Positions 1 through 11,895 are shown, numbered from the stretch's first letter. The stretch: 64,000 nucleotides of DNA from Desulfosarcina sp. BuS5 (GCF_028752835.1 NZ_CP087952.1:2337041-2401040), one strand, 5' to 3'. Made by a program: numbers and translations. Notes: generated by a model not told the origin, from the letters alone.

Positions 1-129
1 GATGCCGAGGGTGTTTCAGGAGGAACTATTCTTGGCGACGGGGGTATTGCCCTGATAGTGGATGTCCCGAAAATAATTCAATGCGCAGAGGAAGAAGAAA
101 AAGCACCTAAAGTATATTTAAGTACTTAA
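1..129 (+). CDS. cheA: CheA chemotaxis histidine kinase, C-terminal end (cut by window edge)
   Basis: Reading frame 1 is open from the left edge to a TAA. The 42 visible residues contain GGTILGDGGIALIVDV, which matches the closing strands of the CheW-like regulatory domain at the end of CheA kinases; that domain docks CheW and receptors. A short Glu/Lys-rich tail follows. The position directly upstream of CheR-, receptor-, CheW-, CheD- and CheB-type genes supports CheA over a free CheW, but the kinase core lies outside the window, so a CheW or CheV ending cannot be formally excluded. Confidence 0.7.
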   Translation, partial: DAEGVSGGTILGDGGIALIVDVPKIIQCAEEEEKAPKVYLST

Positions 130-318
130 AGTATTTAAAGTACTTAAAGTGCCTAAAGCAAGTGAAACGCAATATTGGCCTGAAGTAGTTGCAGAGGCAA
201 AAACGTTGCCCTGGGAGCAGGTAAAAACAGAGCGCGAAGAATGTGGTGAATTACTGGCCATTTTTACTTCGATTTCTAAAAAACTTTAGACACTTTAAAT
301 ACTTTAGACATTTTAGGC
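116..318. repeat. Two opposed arrays of 9-bp TAAAGT units
   Basis: Five head-to-tail 9-bp units of the form nnTAAAGTn run from 116 to 160 (for example CTTAAAGTA at 125, TTTAAAGTA at 134, CTTAAAGTG at 143). Four units in the opposite orientation (ACTTTAGAC, ACTTTAAAT, ACTTTAGAC, ATTTTAGGC) run from 283 to 318. The two arrays could pair across about 120 bp. The left array overlaps the cheA stop; the right one lies upstream of the CheR-like gene and removes any clear Shine-Dalgarno there. I do not know the function. Confidence 0.6.
149..289 (+). CDS. Possible small ORF between the repeat arrays
   Basis: A GTG-initiated frame of 46 codons runs from inside the left 9-bp array to a TAG inside the right array. 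Its composition looks protein-like (WPEVVAEAKTLPWEQV, GELLAIFTSISKKL) rather than random, but it has no visible ribosome binding site and I recognise no family. It may be a real small protein, the remnant of a longer gene cut by the repeats, or chance. Confidence 0.2.
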   Translation: MPKASETQYWPEVVAEAKTLPWEQVKTEREECGELLAIFTSISKKL

Positions 319-329
319 GCTTTTTTATC

Positions 330-935
330 ATGGCTTTCACATATTTTTTCAGAGACATGCAGACCCTGGAAGCGATTCGCGATTATGCGCTTCCGGCGTT
401 AAAATCACGCAGGTATATCAATATCTGGGATGCCGGGTGTGCGATGGGGCAGGAGCCATATTCTCTTGCTATGGTTTTAAGGGAAAACATGGTACGGATG
501 ATTTTCAGAAATGTAAAAATATATGCAACGGATATCGACGGCAGCAATCTGTTCGGGAAAATAATAAGGGACGGCAAGTATCCGGGTGAGCAGGTCAGGA
601 GAATTCCAAAAGAGATCTTCGCCAAATACTTTTCTCCGAACGGGAAACCGGACCATTTCATAATCGCCGATGAGATAAGAAAATCCGTTGAATATCAAAA
701 ACACGACCTGCTGACCCTGAGACCTGTGCGGAATAATTTCGGGCTGATTGTCTGTAAAAATGTTCTACTGCATTTTAAGGAAGCGGAAAGGATTAACGTC
801 ATCAACATGTTTCATGAAGCACTTTCCGAAGGCGGTTTTTTAGCAGTCGAACAGACGCAGAAGATACCTGAAAAGATGAAAGATTTATTTGAGCCTGTCG
901 CAGCGAATGTGCAGTTGTTCCGGAAAAAAGGATAA
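330..935 (+). CDS. Short CheR-like SAM-dependent methyltransferase
   Basis: The protein begins with MAFTYFFRDMQTLE, equivalent to the T-x-FFR motif that opens the CheR catalytic domain, and continues with a SAM-binding motif of CheR type (WDAGCAMGQEPYSLAM) and a CKNVLLHF stretch matching the CheR RNVxxYF motif. The usual N-terminal CheR helical domain is absent, giving about 201 residues against 270-290 for the family. A GTG at 243 would extend the frame through the repeat array into non-CheR-like sequence, so ATG 330 is preferred, although neither start has a good ribosome binding site. A second, full-length CheR lies in the same operon, so this paralog may be specialised or decaying. Confidence 0.72.
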   Translation: MAFTYFFRDMQTLEAIRDYALPALKSRRYINIWDAGCAMGQEPYSLAMVLRENMVRMIFRNVKIYATDIDGSNLFGKIIRDGKYPGEQVRRIPKEIFAKYFSPNGKPDHFIIADEIRKSVEYQKHDLLTLRPVRNNFGLIVCKNVLLHFKEAERINVINMFHEALSEGGFLAVEQTQKIPEKMKDLFEPVAANVQLFRKKG

Positions 936-975
936 AAGATTATGACTTCAAGGATCAAGGCGATATTTCCTTGAA

Positions 976-1113
976 ATGTTTAAAAAGTCTTTTAATACAA
1001 TCATAGCCGACAGGGTGCGATATACAGCCGCTGAGTTCTGGAAAAAAATGGGGTTTGTCTACGGGGAAGATGGAAATTATGTTTATCGTAACAGGAGGCT
1101 TGAAACCAAATAG
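976..1113 (+). pseudogene. Possible GNAT acetyltransferase C-terminal remnant
   Basis: A 45-codon frame contains TAAEFWKKMGFVYGEDGNYVY, reminiscent of the last segment of GNAT N-acetyltransferases (A-x-x-F-Y-x-x-x-G-F, then a tyrosine-rich end). Nothing upstream in frame supplies the acetyl-CoA-binding part, so this is probably the tail of a lost gene between the CheR-like gene and the receptor. The match is by eye and short. Confidence 0.35.
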
Positions 1114-1301
1114 AAAATCTATAAAGGAGGTGATACGGAAAAATATAAGCAGTGGCGGTTTTTGAGCGATGAAATTGAAAGAGGATAAAACTGAAGGAGT
1201 TTTGAGCAATGGCGGAAAAAATTGAGAACAATAATTCAGAAGAAACACAAAATGGAAAGAAAAGAAACAAAATCAAAAACAATTCTAAAAAGGAGGAAAT
1301 C

Positions 1302-3887
1302 ATGGCGGACTCAAAGATGAACGCAAGTGTGCTCAATGAGTTTGAAACTTTGTTTGAAAGTATTAAAAAGGGCCGTTTGGATGCCAGGGCGGATCTGGGC
1401 GATACAACCGGTGCTGACAGGGAAATGCTTGAAGGCGTGAACGAAATGCTTGACGCAGTAATCGGCCCGTTGAACGTGACGGCCGAGTATGTAGACCGTA
1501 TTAGCAAGGGCGACATCCCGGAAAAGATCACGGATGATTATAAAGGCGATTTCAATGAGGTCAAAAACAACCTGAACCAGTGCATTGATGCTATTAACCT
1601 CGTGGTTTCTGATGGTCTGCTGCTGGTTGAGGCGACGCAGGAAGGCAAGCTGGACACGCGCACTGATGCAAGCGGGCACGCGGGTGCCTTCCGCGAGATT
1701 ATCGAAGGGTTCAATAAATCCATGGACGCCGTTATCGCTCCTTTGAACGTAATGGCCGAGTATATGGTCCGCATCGGCAAGGGCGATATCCCGGAGAAGA
1801 TCACGGATGATTATAAGGGTGATTTTAATGAGGTCAAGAACAACCTGAACCAGTGCATTGATGCTATTAACCTCGTGGTTTCTGATGGTCTGCTGCTGGT
1901 TGAGGCGACGCAGGAAGGCAAGCTGGACACGCGCACTGATGCAAGCGGGCACGCGGGTGCCTTCCGCGAGATTATCGAAGGGTTCAATAAATCCATGGAC
2001 GCCGTTATCGCTCCTTTGAACGTAATGGCCGAGTATATGGTCCGCATCGGCAAGGGCGATATCCCGGAGAAGATCACGGATGATTATAAGGGTGATTTTA
2101 ATGAGGTCAAGAACAACCTGAACCAGTGCATTGATGCTATTAACCTCGTGGTTTCTGATGGTTTGCTGCTGGTTGAGGCGATGCAGGAAGGCAAGCTGGA
2201 CACGCGCACTGATGCAAGCGGGCACGCGGGCGCCTTCCGCGAGATTATCGAAGGCTTCAATAACTCCATGGACACCGTTATCGGGCCTTTGAACGTAATG
2301 GCCGAGTATATGGACCGCATCAGCAAGGGCGACATCCCGGAGAAGATCACTGATGATTACAAGGGTGATTTTAACGAGGTCAAGAACAACCTGAACCAGT
2401 GCATTGATGCTATTAACCTCGTGGTTTCTGATGGTCTGCTGCTGGTTGATGCGATGCAGGAAGGCAAGCTGGACACGCGCACTGATGCAAGCAGGCATGC
2501 AGGCGCCTTCCGCGGGATTATCGAAGGCTTCAATAACTCCATGGACGCCGTTATCGCTCCTTTGAACGTAATGACCGGGTATATGGACCGCATCGGCAAG
2601 GGCGACATTCCGGAGAAGATCACTGATGATTATAAGGGTGATTTTAATGAGGTCAAAAACAACCTCAACGTCTGTATTAATGCCCTGAACGGTTTGATTG
2701 ACGAATCCGCCCGTCTGGCAGATGGTGCAGTTGAGGGTAAACTCGATGTACGCGGAGATGCCAGTAAGTACATGGGCGAGTTCGGCAAGATCATTCAGGG
2801 TGTAAACAACACGCTTGATGCGATTATTGGCCCTTTGAATGTAGCGGCCGAGTATGTGGACCGGATCAGCAAGGGCGACATCCCGGAGAAGGTCACCGAT
2901 GATTACAAGGGCGACTTCAACGAGATCAAGAATAACATCAACATGATGATAGAAAATCTTACCCGTTTTGCAGTCGATGTGCAGTCAGCCGCTGATCAGG
3001 TCGCTTCAGGCAGCGAGCAGATCAGTTCAGCCGCTCAGCAAATGTCCCAGGGAGCGACCGAGCAGTCGGCAAACGTCGAGGAGATCTCAAGCTCCATGGA
3101 GGAGATGAACAGCGCTGTAAACCAGAATGCGGACAACGCAAAGGAGACCGCCTCCATTGCCAAAAAGGCCGCCACCGACGGAAAGGAAGGAGGAAATGCC
3201 GTAGAAGAGACGGTTCAGGCCATGAAGAGCATTGCCGACAAAATCGGGATTATCGAAGAGATAGCCAGGCAGACCAACATGCTGGCTCTTAATGCGGCTA
3301 TTGAGGCGGCAAGGGCGGGTGAATATGGTAAGGGTTTTGCCGTGGTTGCAGCGGAAATCCGCAAACTTGCCGAGCGCAGCCAGGATGCGGCAAAGGAGAT
3401 CAGCACCGTTTCGGCAAGCAGCGTGGAGATAGCGGAAAAAGCCGGCAAGCTTCTCGAAGAGATCGTGCCCGGCATTCAGAAAACAGCCGAGCTGGTGCAG
3501 GAAATAAACGCTTCAAGCGCTGAGCAGGCGCGCGGAATTGACCAGACCACCAAGGCGATTCAGCAGTTAGACCAGGTGATACAGCAGAGCGCAAGCGCTA
3601 CTGAGGAGATGGCTTCGACCTCCGAGGAACTCGCCGGCCAGGGGGAACAGCTCAGGGGAACCGCGGCGTTTTTCAAGGTAAGCGGCAATGGTTCTGAAAA
3701 TTCGGGGCAGTTAAAAACCGGACGTGCCGTAGCAAAAGCCGGAAATGCGCTTAACAAAACAGCTTCTCACGCAAGCCACGCTGCCGGACAAATTGTTAAC
3801 AGCGGCGCGGTATTTGTAAACAAAAAGGAAAATGGGATTTCTCTGGACATGAATGACGCAGCCGACGCTCAATTCGAGAGGTATTAA
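1302..3887 (+). CDS. Soluble poly-HAMP methyl-accepting chemotaxis protein
   Basis: A cytoplasmic receptor of 861 residues that should signal to CheA through CheW. No transmembrane segment is visible. The N-terminal two thirds consist of alternating HAMP-like segments: the GDIPEK motif occurs six times, spaced 91 residues apart, alternating with [10 protein letters not shown]-type segments, so about twelve HAMP modules. The C-terminal third is a standard MCP signalling domain with the tip motif around [13 protein letters not shown]. The last residues, QFERY, fit the aromatic-x-x-aromatic pentapeptide that tethers CheR/CheB in some receptors. ATG 1302 has AGGAGG five bases upstream; an in-frame ATG at 1209 also has GGAG and would add 31 Lys/Asn-rich residues. 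CheW starts 29 bp after the stop. Confidence 0.93.
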   Translation: MADSKMNASVLNEFETLFESIKKGRLDARADLGDTTGADREMLEGVNEMLDAVIGPLNVTAEYVDRISKGDIPEKITDDYKGDFNEVKNNLNQCIDAINLVVSDGLLLVEATQEGKLDTRTDASGHAGAFREIIEGFNKSMDAVIAPLNVMAEYMVRIGKGDIPEKITDDYKGDFNEVKNNLNQCIDAINLVVSDGLLLVEATQEGKLDTRTDASGHAGAFREIIEGFNKSMDAVIAPLNVMAEYMVRIGKGDIPEKITDDYKGDFNEVKNNLNQCIDAINLVVSDGLLLVEAMQEGKLDTRTDASGHAGAFREIIEGFNNSMDTVIGPLNVMAEYMDRISKGDIPEKITDDYKGDFNEVKNNLNQCIDAINLVVSDGLLLVDAMQEGKLDTRTDASRHAGAFRGIIEGFNNSMDAVIAPLNVMTGYMDRIGKGDIPEKITDDYKGDFNEVKNNLNVCINALNGLIDESARLADGAVEGKLDVRGDASKYMGEFGKIIQGVNNTLDAIIGPLNVAAEYVDRISKGDIPEKVTDDYKGDFNEIKNNINMMIENLTRFAVDVQSAADQVASGSEQISSAAQQMSQGATEQSANVEEISSSMEEMNSAVNQNADNAKETASIAKKAATDGKEGGNAVEETVQAMKSIADKIGIIEEIARQTNMLALNAAIEAARAGEYGKGFAVVAAEIRKLAERSQDAAKEISTVSASSVEIAEKAGKLLEEIVPGIQKTAELVQEINASSAEQARGIDQTTKAIQQLDQVIQQSASATEEMASTSEELAGQGEQLRGTAAFFKVSGNGSENSGQLKTGRAVAKAGNALNKTASHASHAAGQIVNSGAVFVNKKENGISLDMNDAADAQFERY
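1538..2623 (+). repeat. Four tandem 273-bp HAMP-coding units
   Basis: Within the receptor gene, 273-bp units start near 1538, 1811, 2084 and 2357. The units at 1538 and 1811 encode identical residues and are, by eye, almost base-for-base identical; the later two are slightly diverged. The first and sixth units of the wider array (around 1470 and 2840) are more diverged. This points to recent unit duplication or unequal crossing over in the middle of the array. Confidence 0.9.
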
Positions 3888-3916
3888 ACCAACGGGATAA
3901 AGGAGGAGGACGTATT

Positions 3917-4504
3917 ATGAACGACAACGCAGCAACTGAAATCGCTCAGTACCTTACCTTTGGCCTGGGCGAAGAAGAATTCGCGCTGGAACTTTCAAAG
4001 GTGCGTGAGATTATGGATTATACAACTATTACCAGGGTCCCCAGAATGCCTCAATTCTTGAGAGGAGTTATTAATCTGCGGGGCAACGTAGTGCCTGTAA
4101 TCGATCTTCGTTTAAAACTTGGGATGAGCGCAACAGAAAAAACGGTGGATACATGTATTGTGATTATGGAAATTATGGTCGACGGCGAAGCTGTTGACAT
4201 GGGAGCACTGGCCGATTCCGTGCAGGAGGTAATCGAACTTGATCCTGCCGAGATTGAACCGCCTCCCAGGCTTGGAACAAAACTCAACACCGAATTTATC
4301 CAGGGCATGGGCAAACGGGATGACAAGTTTCTGATTATTCTCAATATCGACAAGGTGCTCGCCGGTGATGAGCTGGAGTTAATTCATGATAAAAGTGAAA
4401 GCTCAGTGATGGATATGGCAAAACATACTGTTGAAACTGAAGCACTGCCTCCGGACACGAGCTTTGCGACAACTCCGGCCGGGAATGTGCCGCCGGGCTT
4501 ATAA
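3917..4504 (+). CDS. cheW: CheW chemotaxis coupling protein
   Basis: A 195-residue protein with the CheW fold: a YLTFGLGEEEFALEL opening, the RVPRMPQFLRGVINLRG central motif that contacts receptors and CheA, and a later TEFIQGMGKRDDKFLIILNIDKVL strand pair. Residues after about 160 are an extra acidic/Pro-rich tail. It links the upstream poly-HAMP receptor to CheA. ATG 3917 is preceded by AAAGGAGGAGG, a very strong ribosome binding site. A second CheW lies at 16080. Confidence 0.95.
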   Translation: MNDNAATEIAQYLTFGLGEEEFALELSKVREIMDYTTITRVPRMPQFLRGVINLRGNVVPVIDLRLKLGMSATEKTVDTCIVIMEIMVDGEAVDMGALADSVQEVIELDPAEIEPPPRLGTKLNTEFIQGMGKRDDKFLIILNIDKVLAGDELELIHDKSESSVMDMAKHTVETEALPPDTSFATTPAGNVPPGL

Positions 4505-4508
4505 AATA

Positions 4509-5072
4509 ATGATGTCTGCAAAGAAAGAGGTCAGTATTCATATAGGCGAGCTGTACGCAGCCAGGGATTCCACGGTAATAAAAACAACCCTTGGCTCATG
4601 CGTTGCAGCCTGCCTGTATGACCCGGCAAGCCGGATCGGCGGCATGAATCATATCCTTCTTCCTGGAAAACCTGATATGAAACATTTTAGTGAGAATGCC
4701 AGGTACGGTATAAACGCCATGGAACTTCTGATCAACAGGATTATGGAGTTGGGCGCCTGCCGTCATCGAATTGTTGCCAAGGTTTTTGGCGGAAGCCATC
4801 TTTTCCCATCAATTTCAGAAGAAAACGGAACAGGCAAAAAAAATATAACGTTTGTCATGGAGTTTCTGAAGAGAGAAAAAATCAAGGTCATAAGCAAAAA
4901 CATCGGGGGTCATGATTCCAGAAGGATATATTTTCATGTGGATACGGGTGATGTATTCCTTAAACGCACCGAGTCGGTAAATTATTCAAAAATTGTCATG
5001 AAAGAACGGGAATATCTCGAAAGAATCAAAGATGAAGTCAAAAATCAGGGAGAGGTAACGCTGTTTGACTGA
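4509..5072 (+). CDS. cheD: CheD receptor glutamine deamidase
   Basis: The protein (188 residues) carries the CheD signature TTLGSCVAACLYD with the presumed nucleophile Cys31 and, 17 residues on, His48 in GGMNHILLP. This is the same spacing as the Cys27/His44 pair of Thermotoga CheD. CheD deamidates or demethylates receptor glutamines and often works with CheC, which I do not see here. Its ATG lies 4 bp after the cheW stop with no separate Shine-Dalgarno, suggesting translational coupling. The frame is open upstream into cheW, but that part is out of frame with CheW and not CheD-like. Confidence 0.92.
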   Translation: MMSAKKEVSIHIGELYAARDSTVIKTTLGSCVAACLYDPASRIGGMNHILLPGKPDMKHFSENARYGINAMELLINRIMELGACRHRIVAKVFGGSHLFPSISEENGTGKKNITFVMEFLKREKIKVISKNIGGHDSRRIYFHVDTGDVFLKRTESVNYSKIVMKEREYLERIKDEVKNQGEVTLFD

Positions 5073-5186
5073 AGATATCACGGTTCCTGCCCCTGGCTGC
5101 CGGCTGCGTAAAGCCTGTAATATTAGACCGGTGCATTAACTGATGGAGGAATTTTCACAAGGAAAAAACAATAAGGAGATCAATAT

Positions 5187-6127
5187 ATGCAAAGCGGTGT
5201 GGCTGCTGAATCAGCGTTTAAAAATATCTCTATGTCAGACCGGCTGTTTAAACGTTTTGGTGAGTTTATTTATAAAGAATGCGGCATCAAACTTCCGCCT
5301 GCCAAAAAAACCATGCTCACCGTCAGGCTTTTCAGGCGGCTGCGTGCCCTTGGCATGAATTCGTTCGGCCAATACTATGACTACGTATGCAGCCCGGAAA
5401 GCCGCAGTGGGGAGCGTATACGGATGATCGATGCTGTCAGCACAAACAAAACGGATTTTTTTCGTGAGCCGGCGCATTTTGACATTTTGGGAAGACAGGC
5501 GCTGCCGGATCTTGTCGGTTCAATGCATAATGGCAGCCGCAAAAAGCTGAATGTCTGGAGCGCAGGCTGTTCCAGCGGAGAAGAACCTTATACGCTGGCC
5601 ATGGTACTGTCGGAATTTTTTACTGAAAGACAAAACAAAGCTCAGGCTGATGCGAAATCGCTCACCCGACCACTCGACCAGTTTTCCATACTCGCAACCG
5701 ACATCTCCATACAAGTGCTGGAAACTGCGAAAAAAGCAATCTATCCAAAGCAAATGGTTAACCCTGTCCCTCCCATGATGAAACGAAAATATCTTATGCA
5801 TGGCACCGGATCACAGAAAGAGTTCTATCGGATGGTACCTGAATTGCGCAGCCGAATAACCTTTCAGAGGCTCAACTTTATGGAAAATAATTTCGGAATA
5901 CGGATGCTCATGGATATTATATTCTGCCGTAATGTCATAATTTACTTTGACCGGCAGACCCAGATCAAGTTGTTTGAAAAATTTTATAATCAGCTTGCCC
6001 CGGGAGGATATCTTTTTATAGGTCATTCGGAATCACTTCACGGAATTAACAACCGGTTCCGTCTTGTTGCAACCACTACGTACAAAAAACCTGGTAAGGC
6101 AACCGGTACCAACACAAAAACGGAGAG

Positions 6128-6131
<4 letters not shown>
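5187..6131 (+). CDS. cheR: CheR chemotaxis protein methyltransferase
   Basis: Full-length CheR of 314 residues: an N-terminal helical domain (about 15-75), a TNKTDFFRE motif (86-94), the SAM-binding motif NVWSAGCSSGEEPYTLAM (122-139), a PxxMKRKYL element, and the CRNVIIYFDR motif with GYLFIGHSESL near the end. It methylates receptor glutamates with SAM. ATG 5187 has AAGGAG about eight bases upstream. The stop overlaps the start of the next gene (ATGA), so they are translationally coupled. Compare the truncated CheR-like protein at 330. Confidence 0.95.
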
Positions 6132-8465
<2,334 letters not shown>

Positions 8466-8468
<3 letters not shown>

Positions 8469-8487
8469 TAAGGAACGGGAACGAAAT
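8466..8487 (+). repeat. REP-like GGAACGGG(G/A)ACGAAAT sequence after cheB
   Basis: Directly after the cheB stop the sequence reads AAGGAACGGGAACGAAAT. Closely related sequences sit right after the stops of the receptor gene ending at 18545 (inverted pair) and the hybrid kinase ending at 21607. This is a dispersed extragenic repeat that marks gene ends in this genome. Confidence 0.5.
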
Positions 8488-8584
8488 AATTTCCTCAAGC
8501 AGGCGCATAGATTTGGAGACGAAATAATACCAGATTGCTAAAAACGGCTGTCAACGTCGATAGCCCAAATTAACTTCAATCATT

Positions 8585-9136
8585 TTATTCGGCTGTCTTG
8601 TTGTTTTGATTTACATCGGAATCAATGAATAGCTCTTTCTCTAACTGCCGCAATGTTTCTTCAAGAACAGGGAGTCGTTGTTTGTCTTTAGAATCTTTGG
8701 AAGTTCTTTTAAGTTCTATCAGCATCTTAATATCAAGAACACGAAGGGTATGACCTCTGAATTCAATTTCTACTGTGTGCTTAAAAAGATCTTCATAGGT
8801 TTTCCCCTCTTCAATAAAAGCTAAAACATCAAGTGGGCCTATACGGGTTGAAAAAAATGCATGTCCCATCTCCGCAAAGTCTTTTTCCTTTGGCTTTATA
8901 ATTTTATTGTCCGGACGACGATATATTGCGTCAATTGATTTTAAAAATGTGAAGAGTTTTGAAATATTCTCAGAAGACCGGTTATGCACAATATCCACAT
9001 CCATCGTTGTAACCGGAGCTCCCTGAACGACCGCAGCAAGACCACCAACAAGAATAAACTTGACATCTGCCTTTATGAGGCCTTCAATTATTGCGCTTAG
9101 GTCCACGCTTGTTGTTCTTTTGCCGTTGGTATGCAT
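8585..9136 (-). CDS. MNT-type nucleotidyltransferase (putative toxin-like)
   Basis: 183 residues with an NTase core near residues 25-55: VGGLAAVVQGAPVTTMDVDIV gives the G-G and D-x-D metal-binding motif of polymerase-beta-type nucleotidyltransferases. The C-terminal half is helical and charged. Such proteins often act as toxins or antitoxins or as AbiEii-like elements. It lies on the minus strand, convergent with the chemotaxis operon, and overlaps by 53 bp the small upstream gene at 9084-9269, which points to a two-gene unit. I cannot say which member is toxic. Confidence 0.7.
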   Translation of the reverse strand: MHTNGKRTTSVDLSAIIEGLIKADVKFILVGGLAAVVQGAPVTTMDVDIVHNRSSENISKLFTFLKSIDAIYRRPDNKIIKPKEKDFAEMGHAFFSTRIGPLDVLAFIEEGKTYEDLFKHTVEIEFRGHTLRVLDIKMLIELKRTSKDSKDKQRLPVLEETLRQLEKELFIDSDVNQNNKTAE

Positions 9137-9269
9137 TTCTTAATTCCAAAATAGTATCTACTGCGTTATCGTTTGCCCGCAGCCGCTCCTCTGGTGACAG
9201 GTTAAGAAACATGGCAACCAATCCTTTGTCAACACCTAAACTATTCTTGTTTTCCATTTTTTCGTCCAT
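9084..9269 (-). CDS. Small partner protein of the nucleotidyltransferase
   Basis: 61 residues, charged, with an SPEERLRANDNAVDTILELRNAYQ helix typical of small proteins encoded before nucleotidyltransferase genes. It is read from the minus strand and overlaps the following gene. I do not recognise a named family. Role as cognate partner is inferred only from position and overlap. Start could also be the next Met, five codons in. Confidence 0.5.
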   Translation of the reverse strand: MDEKMENKNSLGVDKGLVAMFLNLSPEERLRANDNAVDTILELRNAYQRQKNNKRGPKRNN

Positions 9270-9284
9270 AAAACATCTATTTGC

Positions 9285-9345
9285 TTATATAGCTTTCAGA
9301 TAACTACCCGATTTTAAAATTTAGCACAAGGCCAAAGGGAGTAAA
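9285..9345 (+). repeat. Half copy of the palindromic mini-element found in neuD
   Basis: The stretch beginning ATATAGCTTTCAGATAA and continuing CACAAGGCCAAAGGGAG resembles the left arm and core of the 103-bp palindrome at 36341-36443 (ATAGATTTTCAGATAATT, CACAAGGCCAGAGGAAGG). The right arm is absent; the sequence runs instead into a half copy of the MITE family. It is a decayed element by eye. Confidence 0.45.
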
Positions 9346-9371
9346 GCATATCATAATACAACTCCAAATAA

Positions 9372-9436
9372 AGGTTCGCGCAAAAATAAGAAGTTAGAAA
9401 TTTTACGTGTTGAGGCGTCTGGCTGGCAAGGCGCGA
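9372..9436 (+). mobile_element. Left-arm fragment of the 157-bp MITE family
   Basis: AGGTTCGCGCAAAAATAA followed by TGTTGAGGCGTCTGGCTGGC matches the left arm of the complete MITE at 43982-44138 (GGGTTCGCTCAAAAATAA, TGTTGAGGCACCTGGCTGGC). No right arm follows. The remaining 9437-9958 stretch is AT-rich and shows no gene I can support. Confidence 0.5.
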
Positions 9437-10016
9437 GCCCCAAGCAGGCAATTAGACTGAAGTTCCCGAAGCAGAACAGACGTAACTTGCTGCTGTTAAA
9501 AAAAATTAAAATCGTGGTGTGACGTTACTGACTACACTAAATTTTTCAATGTTGTCAGCAGGTTGTTTGATTTATCTTTGATTGAAGATACACACTTTTT
9601 TTATTAAGTTAATAATTATTGGCTCGAATTTAAACATCTTTTAAAAATTTTCTTGATTCGGGCATTAATTTTTTGTAATGTTTTTATTCAACATGGCCTA
9701 TACTTGCAACCCAACTTCCCAAAAATTATATCTGTTTTAAATTCATTTAAAGTCCCATCAATTGGGTGTTTGTGAAAACACTATAGAATTTTCGGCATCC
9801 TTCAAATTTAGTTTACACTTTTAGTGGAAAAGAGTTAAGAGTAGATACGTTAACCTTGACAGGATGCCGCCGATATGTGTCGCGAGAATTATGTGCGTAT
9901 TTAAAACTGCATGATGCCTTAAATAGAACTCTTTTTGTGAAATTTGAAGGTATTTATAATGACCGGAAAACCAACTTATGACAAATCGAAACCGGGAAGA
10001 ATAAAAGCTGAAAAAC

Positions 10017-10078
<62 letters not shown>

Positions 10079-10116
10079 GTCTAATAATCGCCCTTTTAGC
10101 TGTCTGCTGTTTTCTA

Positions 10117-11895
10117 TTGTACTATTTTCATTACGTCCTTGAAATCGGCACTGGTTTTACCCACTTCTTCTATGTTCCAATAATCCTGGCATCGTTATGG
10201 TGGCAGAGGAAAGGTTTGGGCGTAACCCTGTTGTTGGCCATTCTTCTGCTTTTTACCCACTATTTCTTGCGAGATCCTATAGGGGCCGGCAATGATTATT
10301 TTCGGGCGTTTATGTTTGTGTCTGTCGGTTTTGTAGCGGCTCTGGTAAGTGAGAGAATTGTGAAGAAAAATGAAAGCCTGCGGGAGAGTGAGGGAAAATT
10401 CAAAAGCCTGTTTGAGAATATGAAAAGCGGAGTTGCCGTATATGAGGCAGAGAACAACGGAAAGGATTTCATCTTTAAGGATTTAAACAAGGCAGGAGAG
10501 CAGATAGACAAAATTGCCCGCGGAGAGCTTATCGGCAAAAGTGTCCTGGAGATTTTCCCTTCTATAAAAGATTTTGGCCTTTTCGACGTGCTCCAACGAG
10601 TATGGAAAACAGGACAGCCGGAACATCATCCAATAACTATATATAAAGATGAAAGGATAACCGGCTGGAGAGAAAACGATATCTACAAATTGCCTTCAGG
10701 CGAAATAGTCGCTGTTTATGATGACGTTTCCGAACGTAAGCAAATGGAGGAGGCGCTCCAGAAGAACGAAAGAAATCTTTCCATAACACTCAATTCAATA
10801 GGAGATGCAGTTATAGCAACAGATACCAAAGGCCGCGTTACACGAATGAACCCGATTGCAGAAAAGCTTACCGGCTGGAATTTGTCTGAGGCAAAAGGAC
10901 GTCCTCTCATCGAAGTATTTAACATTATAAATGAGGAAACTCGTAAACAAATGAAGAGCCCTGCTGAAAAAGTAATGCGGGAAGGAACTATCGTTGGTCT
11001 GGCTAACCATACAGTCTTGATCTCGAAAAACGGCACAGAGACTCCTATTGCAGATAGTGGCGCGCCGATTAAAAACGATCAAGGCGATATCTTTGGTATT
11101 ATATTGGTTTTTCGCGATATTTCAGAAAAAATAGAAGCTGAGAAGCAAAAGAAGAAATTAGAGGCTGAAGCCATGCGGACCGGTCAATTAGTGTCGATTG
11201 GTGAAATAGCGGCCGGCGTTGCCCATGAGATCAATAACCCCATAAATTCAGTTATAAACCTGGCCCAGATATTGCTTGATGAATGTAATAGCGAAAGTTC
11301 GGAATATGATATTGCCGGACGGATTATCAAGGAGGGTGACCGTATTGCCAATATTGTCAGCAACCTCCTTTCTTTTGCACGGGGCAACATGGAAAAAGAA
11401 AAAAATTTGGTAAACCTGTCTGAAATCATCTCTGATACGCTTGTTCTGGCAAAAGTCCAGATGCAAAAGGATCAAATAGAGTTAAGGGTCAATATTCCTT
11501 TAAATTTGCCCAAAATTATTGCAAACCCACAACAGATTCAACAGGTTTTCCTGAATCTCATAATCAATGCGCGATATGCCTTGAACCAAAAATATTCCGG
11601 GACGCATGAAAATAAAATACTTGAGATCCTGGGTGAAGAAGCAACTATTGATGATTGCCCCTATGTCCGGGCCATTTTTCAGGACAACGGCATAGGGATA
11701 CCCGCCAATGAAATTAAAAAGGTTATAAACCCGTTTTATTCAACCAAACCCACCGGCATAGGCACCGGCCTGGGCTTGAGCATCAGCCATGGCATTATCA
11801 GTGATCATGGCGGTTATATAAGAATTGAAAGCACCGAGGGTGAATTTACCAGGGTAATAATCGATCTTCCGGCTTCCGGCAAGGAGAAGAGATGA
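10117..11895 (+). CDS. Membrane PAS histidine kinase, partner of the sigma-54 regulator
   Basis: Visible order: about three hydrophobic helices (up to residue 75), PAS (about 95-205), PAS (about 220-340), HisKA with phospho-His in AGVAHEINNPINSV (about residue 371), HATPase_c with NLIINARYA, DNGIGIP and GTGLGLSI motifs. The frame is open upstream to the poly-A tract, and residues before 10117 (ISLIIALLAVCCFLL) form part of the first membrane helix, so TTG 10117 is not the true start. The natural start is probably ATG 9959 (MTGKPTYDKSKPGR then a Lys run), reachable if the tract were one A longer or two shorter. The stop overlaps the next start by 4 bp, pairing it with the response regulator. 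Confidence 0.88.
   Translation: MYYFHYVLEIGTGFTHFFYVPIILASLWWQRKGLGVTLLLAILLLFTHYFLRDPIGAGNDYFRAFMFVSVGFVAALVSERIVKKNESLRESEGKFKSLFENMKSGVAVYEAENNGKDFIFKDLNKAGEQIDKIARGELIGKSVLEIFPSIKDFGLFDVLQRVWKTGQPEHHPITIYKDERITGWRENDIYKLPSGEIVAVYDDVSERKQMEEALQKNERNLSITLNSIGDAVIATDTKGRVTRMNPIAEKLTGWNLSEAKGRPLIEVFNIINEETRKQMKSPAEKVMREGTIVGLANHTVLISKNGTETPIADSGAPIKNDQGDIFGIILVFRDISEKIEAEKQKKKLEAEAMRTGQLVSIGEIAAGVAHEINNPINSVINLAQILLDECNSESSEYDIAGRIIKEGDRIANIVSNLLSFARGNMEKEKNLVNLSEIISDTLVLAKVQMQKDQIELRVNIPLNLPKIIANPQQIQQVFLNLIINARYALNQKYSGTHENKILEILGEEATIDDCPYVRAIFQDNGIGIPANEIKKVINPFYSTKPTGIGTGLGLSISHGIISDHGGYIRIESTEGEFTRVIIDLPASGKEKR

Noticed and set aside
1311-2498. A 395-codon open frame on the minus strand opposite the receptor
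   Set aside because: It is created by the repeated HAMP units, whose codon bias keeps the antisense frame open; it has the same 91-residue period and no family similarity.
5143-5358. Small plus-strand frame overlapping the cheR start
   Set aside because: It runs out of frame with CheR and lacks family features; CheR has the better ribosome site and motifs.
9694-9708. TGGCCT-ATAC-TTGCA resembling a sigma-54 promoter upstream of the poly-A kinase
   Set aside because: The spacing between GG and GC is nine, not ten, bases; the site is also 250 bp from the likely start.
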